This document shows positions 35,821 through 43,611 of a stretch of 64,000 nucleotides of DNA, one piece after another; the stretch's first letter is position 1; each line of letters opens with the position of its first letter. The stretch covers positions 62,001 through 126,000 of the forward strand of contig JAOUBJ010000015.1 of assembly GCA_029860345.1 (NCBI GenBank), written 5' to 3'. Both the position numbers and the translations under genes were made by a program. The notes beneath the pieces were generated by a model. That model saw only the letters and a list, made by a program, of their open reading frames with translations. It had not been told where the DNA came from and ran no database searches. This DNA comes from Candidatus Zixiibacteriota bacterium. Its GTDB lineage: Bacteria; Zixibacteria; MSB-5A5; GN15; FEB-12.

Positions 35821-36966
35821 GTGCTTGAGAAAAAACACCACGAGTATAGAGAAAAAGTCCAGGCTTTCATAAACGAGCAGATAGCTCCCCGAGCCGCCGA
35901 TATCGATCTCGAACAACGCTTCCCAACCGAATGCCTGGCGCCGATGGCCGATTTCGGTCTCATGAGCATGTTGATCTCCGAAGATTACGGCGGGCAGCCC
36001 ATAGACACCGTCAGCTACTCGATAGCCGTCGAGGAAGCATCCCGCGTCTGTGGTTCGACCGGTATCACACTGGCCGCGCACAACTCGCTCGGCTGTTTCC
36101 CGGTGGTAGCCTTCGGCAACGAGGGCCAGAAGAAAAGATACCTGCCGCGCGCGGCCAAAGGGGAAATGCTCGCCTTCGGTTTGACCGAACCGGAAGCCGG
36201 CTCCGATGCAGGCGGCACCAAGACCTACGCCGAGCGCAAAAACGACCATTGGATCGTCAATGGATCGAAGTGTTTTATTACAAATGCCAGCTACGCTATC
36301 GCGACCGTTGCCACAGCCAAGACATCCACCGACCCGAAAGATCCCACTATCACCGGTTTCATTCTCGACAAAGAGATGGACGGTTACTCAGTCGGTAAAA
36401 AAGAAAACAAGATGGGCCTGCGCGGCTCCGACACCGCCACCCTCCACTTCGACGATGTCAAGTTAACCGATGACTACCTCCTCGGCAAAATGGGGGATGG
36501 ATTCAAGCAAATGTTGATCACGCTCGATGGTGGTCGCATTTCTATCGGCGCCATGGCGCTCGGATTGGCCCAGGGTGCGTTGGACTGTGCGCTAAAGTAT
36601 GCCGCTGTCACCAAAGAGGACGGCAAACCGATCGGCTTCCGGCAGGGGATAGGTTTCGAACTGGCCACGATGGCTACCGAAATCGAAGCAGCCCGCTTGT
36701 TGATCTATGAAGCCTCCATGATGAAAGATGCCAAACTGCCGTTTTCGCGCAACTCAGCCATGGCCAAACTATATGCCTCCGAAGTTGCCACGCGCTCAGC
36801 CGCCAAGGCAGTCGACATACTGGCCGAGGTCGGCTACTACACCGGTCCCTACCCGGCCGAACGAATCTGGCGCGATGTCAAACTGTGCGAAATCGGCGAG
36901 GGGACTTCAGAGATCCAACGCCTGGTCATTTCCCGCGACTTGCTAAAGAGCGTGAAAGAGGCGTAG
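35821..36966 (+). CDS. Acyl-CoA dehydrogenase, second paralogue
   Basis: The 381-residue protein starts with GTG three bases after the stop of the preceding acyl-CoA dehydrogenase; AAGGA overlaps that stop region. It shows FGLTEPEAGSDAGGTKT, NGSKCFITNASYA, MGLRGSDTATLHFDDV and the catalytic Glu360 in IGEGTSEIQRLVISRDLL. It is clearly a paralogue but distinct from the upstream gene, so the operon encodes two dehydrogenases of probably different chain length, or an alternative electron-bifurcating partner. Transcription probably ends in the repeat-rich region that follows; no T-run terminator was seen for it. Confidence 0.93.
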   Translation: MLEKKHHEYREKVQAFINEQIAPRAADIDLEQRFPTECLAPMADFGLMSMLISEDYGGQPIDTVSYSIAVEEASRVCGSTGITLAAHNSLGCFPVVAFGNEGQKKRYLPRAAKGEMLAFGLTEPEAGSDAGGTKTYAERKNDHWIVNGSKCFITNASYAIATVATAKTSTDPKDPTITGFILDKEMDGYSVGKKENKMGLRGSDTATLHFDDVKLTDDYLLGKMGDGFKQMLITLDGGRISIGAMALGLAQGALDCALKYAAVTKEDGKPIGFRQGIGFELATMATEIEAARLLIYEASMMKDAKLPFSRNSAMAKLYASEVATRSAAKAVDILAEVGYYTGPYPAERIWRDVKLCEIGEGTSEIQRLVISRDLLKSVKEA

Positions 36967-36974
36967 GCTGCCCG

Positions 36975-37660
36975 CCGCGTCATCCTTAGACTCCGCTCAG
37001 GGTGAGTTTGCAAAGGTGCGAAGGGCAAGAAACCCATTTATGGGTGTCATTCCGGGCCTTGACCCGGAATCCAGTTCCGAACTCAAAGACTGGATTCTGG
37101 CCTTCGCCAGAATGACACCGGTGGGCAAGTTGGCCCCTCCACAAATGGGTCCGTTTTCCCTATTATTGATTCCCCGATGTTAGCGTCGGTAGCGGTCTTG
37201 TTGGAGGGTAACAAAACCGGAAGAACCCACCTGCCGCAGAGCCTCTGGGTGGGCTACCGAAGTTCATCCTTCGACTGCGCTCAGGACGACACGGTCAAGC
37301 CGTGGACGACACGGTCAATCCGTGGACGACACGGTCAAGCCGTGTTTCTTCCCCTTGCGGGGCAGGGGTGTCCACCAACGAAGACAGTGTCGGGCGGGGT
37401 CGCTCGACACCACCCAAGACACAGAATGGATGCCGGATCGAGTCCGGCATGGCGGGCAAGTGAGATTGCCGCGTCGTCGCGCGTGGCGCGGGACTCCTCG
37501 CAATGACGGCGGGGCGCGCGTAGCGAGGGTATGTGATTCATCACCCCCAAACAGGGTTTGAGGGTGCACCCAAGTGAAGCAGGTCAGGGGCCCTGCGCTC
37601 CTGACCTACAAGACTGACAACGCGCGAAGCGCGAAAGAGTGATTTATCACAAGAAAGTGA
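36975..37660. repeat. Block of dispersed intergenic repeats
   Basis: The 758-bp gap is made mostly of repeats. In order these are CTCCGCTCAGGGTGAG; inverted GTCATTCCGGGCC/GGATTCTGGCCTTCGCCAGAATGAC arms (37040-37120); CCACCTGCCGCAGAGCCTCTGGGTGGG (37228-37254); a 3 x 20-bp tandem (37285-37344); GAGATTGCCGCG...CTCGCAATGAC (37460-37510); CACCCCCAAACAGGGTTTGAGGGTG (37542-37566); GGTCAGG/CCTGACC (37582-37610); and two GTGATTTATCAC copies (37639-37668). No gene is supported. Confidence 0.75.
37285..37344. repeat. Three tandem 20-bp repeats
   Basis: GACGACACGGTCAAGCCGTG occurs three times head to tail, with one substitution in the middle copy. Each unit contains the palindrome CACGG-TCAAG-CCGTG. Confidence 0.9.
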
Positions 37661-37668
37661 TTTATCAC

Positions 37669-37700
37669 AAAAAGGACAGCGCCATGAGGCGCTGCCCTTT
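37669..37700 (-). terminator. Rho-independent terminator of the C10-protease operon
   Basis: On the minus strand GGGCAGCGCC and GGCGCTGTCC pair across TCAT and are followed by TTTTT. It lies 25 bp past the stop at 37725. Confidence 0.9.
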
Positions 37701-37724
37701 GTCGCAAGGCGCTACAACGACAGT

Positions 37725-38846
37725 CTACTTCAGCAGTATCATCTTCTTGGTATCGCTGAACTGAGTAGTCGTCAGACGATAGAAGTAAACACCACTGGCC
37801 GCCGTACCACCTCGGTCGCTCTTGCCGCCCCAGGTGACCTCATGCTTACCCGCTTCAAGACGGGCGTTGACGATTGTCGCCACCCGTTGACCCAGCATGT
37901 TGAAGACATCCAGCCGAACCTCGGACGACTTCGGCAAACTGAAGGCAATCGTCGTCGACGGGTTGAACGGGTTGGGGTAGTTGTCACCCAGATCGTATTC
38001 ATCCGGTAACGCCTCTTCTTCAACCGCGCTCAAATAGACGGCTCGACCTGCAGCATCCACGGCCATGGCAGAGGTTACGTCATAGCGACCGTCAAGCATT
38101 AGCAGGACTTGCTCACCGGAAGCTATCAACTCACCGCCGTCGAGATCGAGGATACCTATGCGCACCTCACGTTCGTCGAAACCGGCCACCATATCGACAT
38201 GATCGTCGATCAGTTTTTCAACCTGCAGGGCGCCATCGCCGAGCAGATCAAACTGCAGACCACGGATTGCAACCTCGGAATCGAGACGAATCGTGGTCTT
38301 TTCACCATCGTAGGTGAACTTAAGGGCGCTCTCTTCACTAATCGCCGCCGCCTTCACCAGTGGCGCTTGCTGCCCGCAGTCGAGCGGCGCTTCACCACCG
38401 GTGAACATGAAACTGACCAGCATGACCAGGTCGGAAATGTCGGGTTCGGAACCATCGCCGTTGATGTCGGCCTCTTCCATACATTCCGGGGCCACGCCCG
38501 AGGTGAACATGTAGGCGACCAGTTCAACCAGATCGGAGATGTCAGGGTCGGAACCGTCATGGTTGAAATCGCCACGCACCCGGCAGCAACCTGGATCGGG
38601 GTCAGCCGGTCCGCCGCCACCCATGAAACCACCGCCGCATCCGTATTCACCATCGCCGCCCGGCTCGGCCACGAACTGTCCGACCACGCAGGTGATGTTG
38701 TGCGCGCCGTCGGCCGCGAACGAGCCGCCGGTTCCTATTGCAACGCGTGCGATTACTACCGTGCTGTCGGCTGCCGCAAGTGCGGGCAGTAGTGTCAGCG
38801 ACAAGAGCGCTAAGGCACCTAACTTGTGTTTTATTGAGTGTGTCAT
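37725..38846 (-). CDS. Secreted dockerin-like protein with C-terminal sorting domain
   Basis: The 373-residue protein has a signal peptide (to about residue 26). A Gly-rich segment (YGCGGGFMGGGGPADPDPG) is followed by two dockerin-like repeats (DISDLVELVAYMF and DISDLVMLVSFMF, about 95-150), a cohesin-like sandwich (about 165-275), and a sorting domain (YPNPFNPST, GVYFYRL, KMILLK at the end). ATG 38846 has GGAGA 7 nt upstream. It is third gene of an operon with the tail-fibre-like protein and the C10 protease (gap 19 bp). It probably sits on the cell surface; it could be an adaptor or inhibitor for the protease (inference only). Confidence 0.85.
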   Translation of the reverse strand: MTHSIKHKLGALALLSLTLLPALAAADSTVVIARVAIGTGGSFAADGAHNITCVVGQFVAEPGGDGEYGCGGGFMGGGGPADPDPGCCRVRGDFNHDGSDPDISDLVELVAYMFTSGVAPECMEEADINGDGSEPDISDLVMLVSFMFTGGEAPLDCGQQAPLVKAAAISEESALKFTYDGEKTTIRLDSEVAIRGLQFDLLGDGALQVEKLIDDHVDMVAGFDEREVRIGILDLDGGELIASGEQVLLMLDGRYDVTSAMAVDAAGRAVYLSAVEEEALPDEYDLGDNYPNPFNPSTTIAFSLPKSSEVRLDVFNMLGQRVATIVNARLEAGKHEVTWGGKSDRGGTAASGVYFYRLTTTQFSDTKKMILLK

Positions 38847-38865
38847 TGTGATCTCTCCTTTCATC

Positions 38866-40266
38866 CTACTTCTTGATGCAGACGGTGCCTTCGAGTGCGT
38901 GGATTCTGATAGCTTTATCCAGAGTCATACTGCTGCCCAGTTCATAGGTACCGGCTGTAACCAGCAGACGCCCGCCTTCGGTGGGAGCGGCGTTGTATCC
39001 AGCTTCGAAGTTATCGTAAGGTTGCGGAAGTGTGCCGATATTTGTCGGACCAGCGTAGCTGCCGTCGATATATTCCCAACCGGTGGGACTGCAATAGGCA
39101 TAGGTTCTCGTGATGTCTGATCCGCTGGGTGAGGGAAGATCATAGAGACCGATCCAACCGTTACTTGAGCCGGACCAGCCGGCATTGATATAGAAGTAGG
39201 GCGCTACATCGGACCGGTAACCGTCGACAACAAGCATGTGATTGGAACTGGTGATCAATGTCGGCAACATTCCCTTCATGCATTTTTCCAGATAGACGTC
39301 GTGATCCGCCGTGACCTCGATAGTACCTCGATAGCCGAAGTGATCTTCGAGATCGTCCACGGTGGGAAAGGCGCCCGAACCGCCCACTTCGTAGTTCATG
39401 TCGACGGCCACCCCGGCCTGATACATGAGTCGGGCAACATCGGTGTTGGCAGCCGTCAGATTCGAGGTAGGCATGTTTTCCCACGGATATTCCTGAGTGT
39501 AATAGGCGACGCTATGACTGAACTGGATGGAGCCATTGTTGTCGGTGTAACTGTGAGAACCGGTACCCTCAAGCGGCCATTCACAGAAGCGCATCTTGAT
39601 AGCCATAGCGGTAGCAACACATCCGGTCGGAACAGCGGCGCCGCCGTTTTGGGGTACCACCAGATCGTCATAGAAGCCACCCTGCCCCCATAGCACCGAC
39701 GGCCACTTGTAGTATTCGGTATCATCGGCGCCGGCCGCTTTGTCCAGCCTGGCGCCACCTTTCATGCTTGAACGCAAGAGTGACCAATTCTCGTGGACCG
39801 TTTGCGATTTGTTTGCAATCTGTCGCTTGACTGCTGGTGCTACGAAGAACCGCATCATGTTGTTTTCGTTGTCGTCCTCATCCCATTTGAATTCGGATTC
39901 GACATCGAACGCGACCACCGGCTGGATAGCATCTTCACCGGCAACTATCACGTAGCCGGATGGTTCATAGCTGACGACGTAGGCCATCAGCTTGCCGTCG
40001 GCGGGATACACATCAAGCAAAGCATCTTCATCGACCAGGTAGCGGACCCGGCGGCCGGAAATGGCGGCCAGGCGTTCTTCACATTCGGACTTCGAGAGCT
40101 TGGTGTAATTGGCGTCGATCTCGGCTGAGTACCAGGCATCGGCCAGGGCGACGGCTTCGCTTTCGTCCACCGGGGCGGACTGGGCGGCGGAACTGCCGAT
40201 CAGAAGGGCGAGCGTGGTACCTGCAACGAGACGGCCAAGTTTCTTATGTATGTTTGCGAGTGTCAT
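38866..40266 (-). CDS. Secreted C10-family (streptopain-like) cysteine protease
   Basis: The 466-residue protein has a signal peptide (about 1-31). A Spi-like propeptide with SGYVIVAGEDAIQPVVAF (about 32-180) is followed by the C10 domain with Cys216 (VPTGCVATAMA), His343 (NHMLVVDGY) and the FYINAGWSG block. A short C-terminal tail (about 415-466, PYDNFEAGYNAAPTEGGRLL) resembles one turn of a right-handed beta-helix. It degrades proteins outside the cell; C10 enzymes are made as zymogens. GAGGAA precedes the ATG. It lies 19 bp from both neighbours, in the middle of a three-gene operon. Confidence 0.9.
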   Translation of the reverse strand: MTLANIHKKLGRLVAGTTLALLIGSSAAQSAPVDESEAVALADAWYSAEIDANYTKLSKSECEERLAAISGRRVRYLVDEDALLDVYPADGKLMAYVVSYEPSGYVIVAGEDAIQPVVAFDVESEFKWDEDDNENNMMRFFVAPAVKRQIANKSQTVHENWSLLRSSMKGGARLDKAAGADDTEYYKWPSVLWGQGGFYDDLVVPQNGGAAVPTGCVATAMAIKMRFCEWPLEGTGSHSYTDNNGSIQFSHSVAYYTQEYPWENMPTSNLTAANTDVARLMYQAGVAVDMNYEVGGSGAFPTVDDLEDHFGYRGTIEVTADHDVYLEKCMKGMLPTLITSSNHMLVVDGYRSDVAPYFYINAGWSGSSNGWIGLYDLPSPSGSDITRTYAYCSPTGWEYIDGSYAGPTNIGTLPQPYDNFEAGYNAAPTEGGRLLVTAGTYELGSSMTLDKAIRIHALEGTVCIKK

Positions 40267-40285
40267 TTTATGTTCCTCACTTTCC

Positions 40286-41911
40286 TTACTGCAAGTTTAC
40301 CAATACGAGGACCAGACCTTCACCATCGTCGAGCGTGGTCATGGCCTTGCCAATAACAGTGCCGTGTGAACGAGTCGCGTCGGTCGCTTTCATCGCGTGT
40401 CCGGCGATATCGGATGTTGTGAGCAAGTCACCCGGCTTGATAGCGCCGTTGATTGCCGTTGCCTGACAGTAGACACGACCGGTCAGTGCGACCAATTGAC
40501 CACCATCCAAGACACCTTGCTGGGACAGGGTCAGGCCGGGGTTGACACCACCGGCGCCGGAGATAATACCGGCCACGCGTTGATCGTATGCCTTAGTGCT
40601 GGCGCGAGTGTGACCGGGGTTGTTCTCATCGATTACAACGACCGCACCGGGGAGGAGATTGCCGCCGGTCATTTCAAACGGTTCGGCCAGATCGGAACCG
40701 CCGGTGATTTCGAGAATCTTAGTGGTGGTGGTGCCGGTTGCACCGTCGAGCTCGATTGTGGTCGTTTTGTCGGCTCTTTTAACTGAGAGCTTGGAGTCAA
40801 CACCGCCGCCAAGAACAACGCCGCCCTCGGCGCGGATCTTAAACTGGTTGTCAGCTTTGGACCAAACGGTATCGGAGCGGTAGTCGGCCCAGACAAAAGA
40901 CCCATCGTGGGTAGCACGAGCGTTGTAACCACCTGCCCAGGACATATAACCAGTGGCTTGATTATTGGTACCGCCCGGAACCGAAGCCCACTTGCCGGCT
41001 TTGTTATTGGTGCCACCGCTAACTGTACCAAAGTCACCGCTTACTCGGTTCGGTCTGTCTTTACCAAACGTCTCATCCTTGTAACCACCGCCACCAATAG
41101 TAGCGCCGTTGACGTCATCGCTGACCCAGTTGGTCGGATGGCCACCAATGATGCTTGGGGACTCATTATTGTAATAGCCGTTACTTGAACCTCTCGAGTA
41201 TTTGATTTTGAAGGCTTGTTGACCATTGACCTTAACACGGAAGTCGGCCGAATCATTTGTGCCTAGCCAGTTAGAGTTTTCCAGCCCGTCGTTGCCCCAG
41301 ACATTCCAGAATTTCTCATCGGGGTCAACCCAGGTGGCGGCTCCCGAGGAGTTGGACTGGAACAGGTAACCGGCCGAAGCGCCATCTTCCATTTTGAATG
41401 AACCGACCGTGATGCGGTTTTCAACAGTGAGAGTGCCCTCGATATCAACCGCGCTCAGGATAGTACCACCCTCGGCGGAGTCGACAGACTGGACACGAGC
41501 CGTCTGGTAGGCGTAGGGGACGCTGACCAGTCTGGTACGCGGTGAAACCGGCGAGTGGCCATTGATGGCGATTTCCAGGTAGCTCTGGGCTTCGGAAAAA
41601 ACGGGCGCGTCGAGAGTGACGGTGGAGCCGAGAATTACCTGGATCATGCCGAAGGAGTCTGTCGTGACAGCTGTGTGTGATTCCGGACCCCATTTTGATG
41701 TGCCGCTGGTCGAGCCATCGAAGATTTCGAAAGTGAGATCAACTGTTTGATTGGCCAACGGCGCGCCGCTCGGATATGTCAGGATCGCCTGAAAGTTAAT
41801 CTTCTGCGGAATTGAGGCTTGAGTGAACGGGGCGGCAAACGTAACGATGAGAATCGCCATCAGGCCGAATAGGGCCGAGGCGGCTGTGAATGAGTTCTTT
41901 GTGTTCGACAT
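40286..41911 (-). CDS. Secreted fibre-like protein with YadA-head-like repeats and GAIKxGDLL C-terminal domain
   Basis: The 541-residue protein has a signal peptide (about 1-33), an N-terminal domain IPQKINFQAILTYPSGAPL common in FCB surface proteins, a central stretch of Gly/Asn-rich short repeats (IGGGGYKDE, VSGGTNNKAG, VPGGTNNQATG) like trimeric-adhesin heads, and a C-terminal domain. That domain (GAIKPGDLLTTSDIAGHAMKATD...GTVIGKAM) is shared with the 49765-51234 product. ATG 41911 directly precedes the signal peptide and has AGGAG 9 nt upstream. ATG 42019 (TAGGAG upstream) would add 36 hydrophilic residues. It is first gene of the operon with the C10 protease. A surface adhesin or fibre is inferred. 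Confidence 0.82.
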   Translation of the reverse strand: MSNTKNSFTAASALFGLMAILIVTFAAPFTQASIPQKINFQAILTYPSGAPLANQTVDLTFEIFDGSTSGTSKWGPESHTAVTTDSFGMIQVILGSTVTLDAPVFSEAQSYLEIAINGHSPVSPRTRLVSVPYAYQTARVQSVDSAEGGTILSAVDIEGTLTVENRITVGSFKMEDGASAGYLFQSNSSGAATWVDPDEKFWNVWGNDGLENSNWLGTNDSADFRVKVNGQQAFKIKYSRGSSNGYYNNESPSIIGGHPTNWVSDDVNGATIGGGGYKDETFGKDRPNRVSGDFGTVSGGTNNKAGKWASVPGGTNNQATGYMSWAGGYNARATHDGSFVWADYRSDTVWSKADNQFKIRAEGGVVLGGGVDSKLSVKRADKTTTIELDGATGTTTTKILEITGGSDLAEPFEMTGGNLLPGAVVVIDENNPGHTRASTKAYDQRVAGIISGAGGVNPGLTLSQQGVLDGGQLVALTGRVYCQATAINGAIKPGDLLTTSDIAGHAMKATDATRSHGTVIGKAMTTLDDGEGLVLVLVNLQ

Positions 41912-42037
41912 TTTTCTGTTCTCCTGTGAACGGTTATTCTCTTTATGACTGTTGGGGCGCTGACAGCGGCTGCGCTGAGCCGATGCAGCTGATTCGTTGT
42001 CGTTGTGTTCGATATACATCTGGTAGCTCCTACTGAT

Positions 42038-42100
42038 TGTCAGGGTTGCGAGAATCGGCTGGTGCCTCTTGTCTTGTTGGTGAGTTTTTCATCTGTTTCT
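42038..42100 (-). CDS. Possible 20-codon leader peptide ORF
   Basis: On the minus strand AAAGGAG lies 6 nt before an ATG that opens a 20-codon ORF (MKNSPTRQEAPADSRNPDNQ). It ends in TAG at a TAGGAG ribosome site for the next in-frame ATG at 42019. It may be a translated leader of the fibre-protein operon or chance. Nothing else is recognised in the 41912-42262 stretch. Confidence 0.3.
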
Positions 42101-42262
42101 CCTTTCATCTTCTGCTAGTTCCTGTGTCGTTCAAAAGGGAACGCACTGGAAACGGGTGGAACTGATAACGTGATTTTGACTTTTTTTGAGAGGACTCAGT
42201 TGATCGGGTGGTCGCGTGAAACATTAAATAGGCGGCGTAAGTAATGCGCAAGCAATTAGATA

Positions 42263-42293
42263 CAAAAACGGGATCGGTTGGCGCCGATCCCGT
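42263..42293 (-). terminator. Rho-independent terminator downstream of the CHAT-like operon
   Basis: On the minus strand a perfect 10-bp stem (ACGGGATCGG/CCGATCCCGT) with a 6-nt loop is followed by TTTTG. It lies about 285 bp past the stop at 42578 and insulates the downstream fibre-protein operon. Confidence 0.85.
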
Positions 42294-42577
42294 AACGAAG
42301 TATTAGAAGTAATGTAATATCAAGTCTTGTTGTCTTTGTTTGTCATAGAGAGACGCACGGGAATGGGCGAAAAGTGATAACACAATCGAACTCACACTGA
42401 GATTCGTGAGAGGACCGCGGCGCGGCAGCGGTCGATCTCCGTTGAACCTGTGCGAAACAGCCGGTGCCCCCTTGGCGTGTTATTGCCGGGTTGAATTCGA
42501 TGTACTGTCAAACAGCCCCGTCGATCAGCCCCAGGACAATTGGACTGAGCCAACCTCGCTAATGTTCTATGCCCGGA

Positions 42578-42997
42578 TCATCTTTTGCGCAGAAATTTCG
42601 AGTGCAGCAGCAATATAAACTGAGCCGCATCCTCCGGCGGCAAGTCCTCCAACACGGCCAGAGCAGTGGCGATAATGAACTTCTCATACCAGATTCTGCG
42701 CAGCATCGCCAGGATGCCCAGGAGCGCGGCGAATTCGGTCCCGAAAATCAGCCAGAGTATCAACGGCTCATAGGGGGTGGTCATGACCAGGTACAATCCG
42801 GCTCCGAAGAGCACAACCAGCAGTACCATCAAGAGGTAAAAGAGGATATTGATATGTTTCCTCTCTGCATTCAACACTCCTCGCAGAGCCTTGCTGTCTG
42901 CCTCGCCGGCCTGGCGTACCTCGACGCCAAACTCCATAGTGCGGTCCAAGCCAAGTTTGTCAAGGTACTCCCTGACGGGCGTCCTCAGTCTCTTCAT
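42578..42997 (-). CDS. Small membrane protein of the CHAT-like operon
   Basis: The 139-residue protein has a basic/acidic N-terminal cytoplasmic part (about 1-48), two membrane helices (about 49-70 and 78-100), and an amphipathic C-terminal helix ending in FLRKR. No family is recognised. ATG 42997 overlaps the stop of the CHAT-like gene by 4 bp and has GGAGG 5 nt upstream, so it is translationally coupled and probably equimolar with it. The most economical idea is a membrane partner or anchor for the CHAT-like protein (inference). Confidence 0.7.
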   Translation of the reverse strand: MKRLRTPVREYLDKLGLDRTMEFGVEVRQAGEADSKALRGVLNAERKHINILFYLLMVLLVVLFGAGLYLVMTTPYEPLILWLIFGTEFAALLGILAMLRRIWYEKFIIATALAVLEDLPPEDAAQFILLLHSKFLRKR

Positions 42998-43611
42998 CTT
43001 CTCCTCCACGCTTTCAACAATTCTCTTCGTACCTCTTCCATGACCAAAAGGTATGGCCGGCTCTTAGCCTTAAGTTGACCGAACACCGCGCGATAGACGT
43101 AAAGCCAAAAAACCGGATGGGCTTTCTTTTCGGAATCATGTACAATACAGGTGGGACGGCTGAGCCGAATCTCGGCAGCCAGCGGCAATGAATTGCAGGC
43201 ACAGACATCCATCAGACTGGAATACTCGGGTGGGATCAGTTCAATCACCTGTTCGATATCATACATTCCGTCGTGAAACTCCAGTTGGTTTCCTTCGCAA
43301 TGGGTGAAGAGCACGATTACGCCGGTTTGGAACTGTTCACACAACTCCCGGAATAATGGTAACGTCACCTCCGTGGCCACTTTTACCCCCAGTTGTCGCA
43401 TGTCCTTGGCAACGGATTGGAAGATGCCGGCAAATCGGGAGTCGTATGTTTCCCACACCGGTCGGTATAAGACAGATCGGTACAGCTTGGCGTAGCTCTT
43501 GTCCGGCCGTTCGCGTGCTTGGTCGAAATTCGCCTGGGTGATCGGCACACCGCAGATAAGAACGCACTCGTGGGGTTTGACATTGGGCAGGGAAGACTGT
43601 ACGGCCATCAT
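42994..43611 (-). CDS. CHAT-like caspase-fold cysteine protease domain protein
   Basis: The 205-residue protein has a central alternating beta/alpha pattern. His104 lies in VIVLFTHCEGNQLEFHDG and Cys139 in MDVCACNSLPLAAEI, placed like the His and Cys (SACNT-type) motifs of CHAT/caspase-clan enzymes. The strand after it (PTCIVHDSEKKAHPVFW) fits the C-terminal CHAT arrangement where the protein reaches YVYRAVFGQL. There is no signal peptide. It overlaps the upstream gene by 4 bp (43608-43611) and the downstream gene by 4 bp. If active it would be a specific intracellular protease. Assignment rests on the two motifs, so it remains tentative. Confidence 0.6.
   Translation of the reverse strand: MMAVQSSLPNVKPHECVLICGVPITQANFDQARERPDKSYAKLYRSVLYRPVWETYDSRFAGIFQSVAKDMRQLGVKVATEVTLPLFRELCEQFQTGVIVLFTHCEGNQLEFHDGMYDIEQVIELIPPEYSSLMDVCACNSLPLAAEIRLSRPTCIVHDSEKKAHPVFWLYVYRAVFGQLKAKSRPYLLVMEEVRRELLKAWRRR

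Noticed and set aside
37285-37344. Three 20-bp tandem units as a CRISPR remnant
   Set aside because: There are no spacers between units, the units are self-palindromic, and no cas genes lie in the window.
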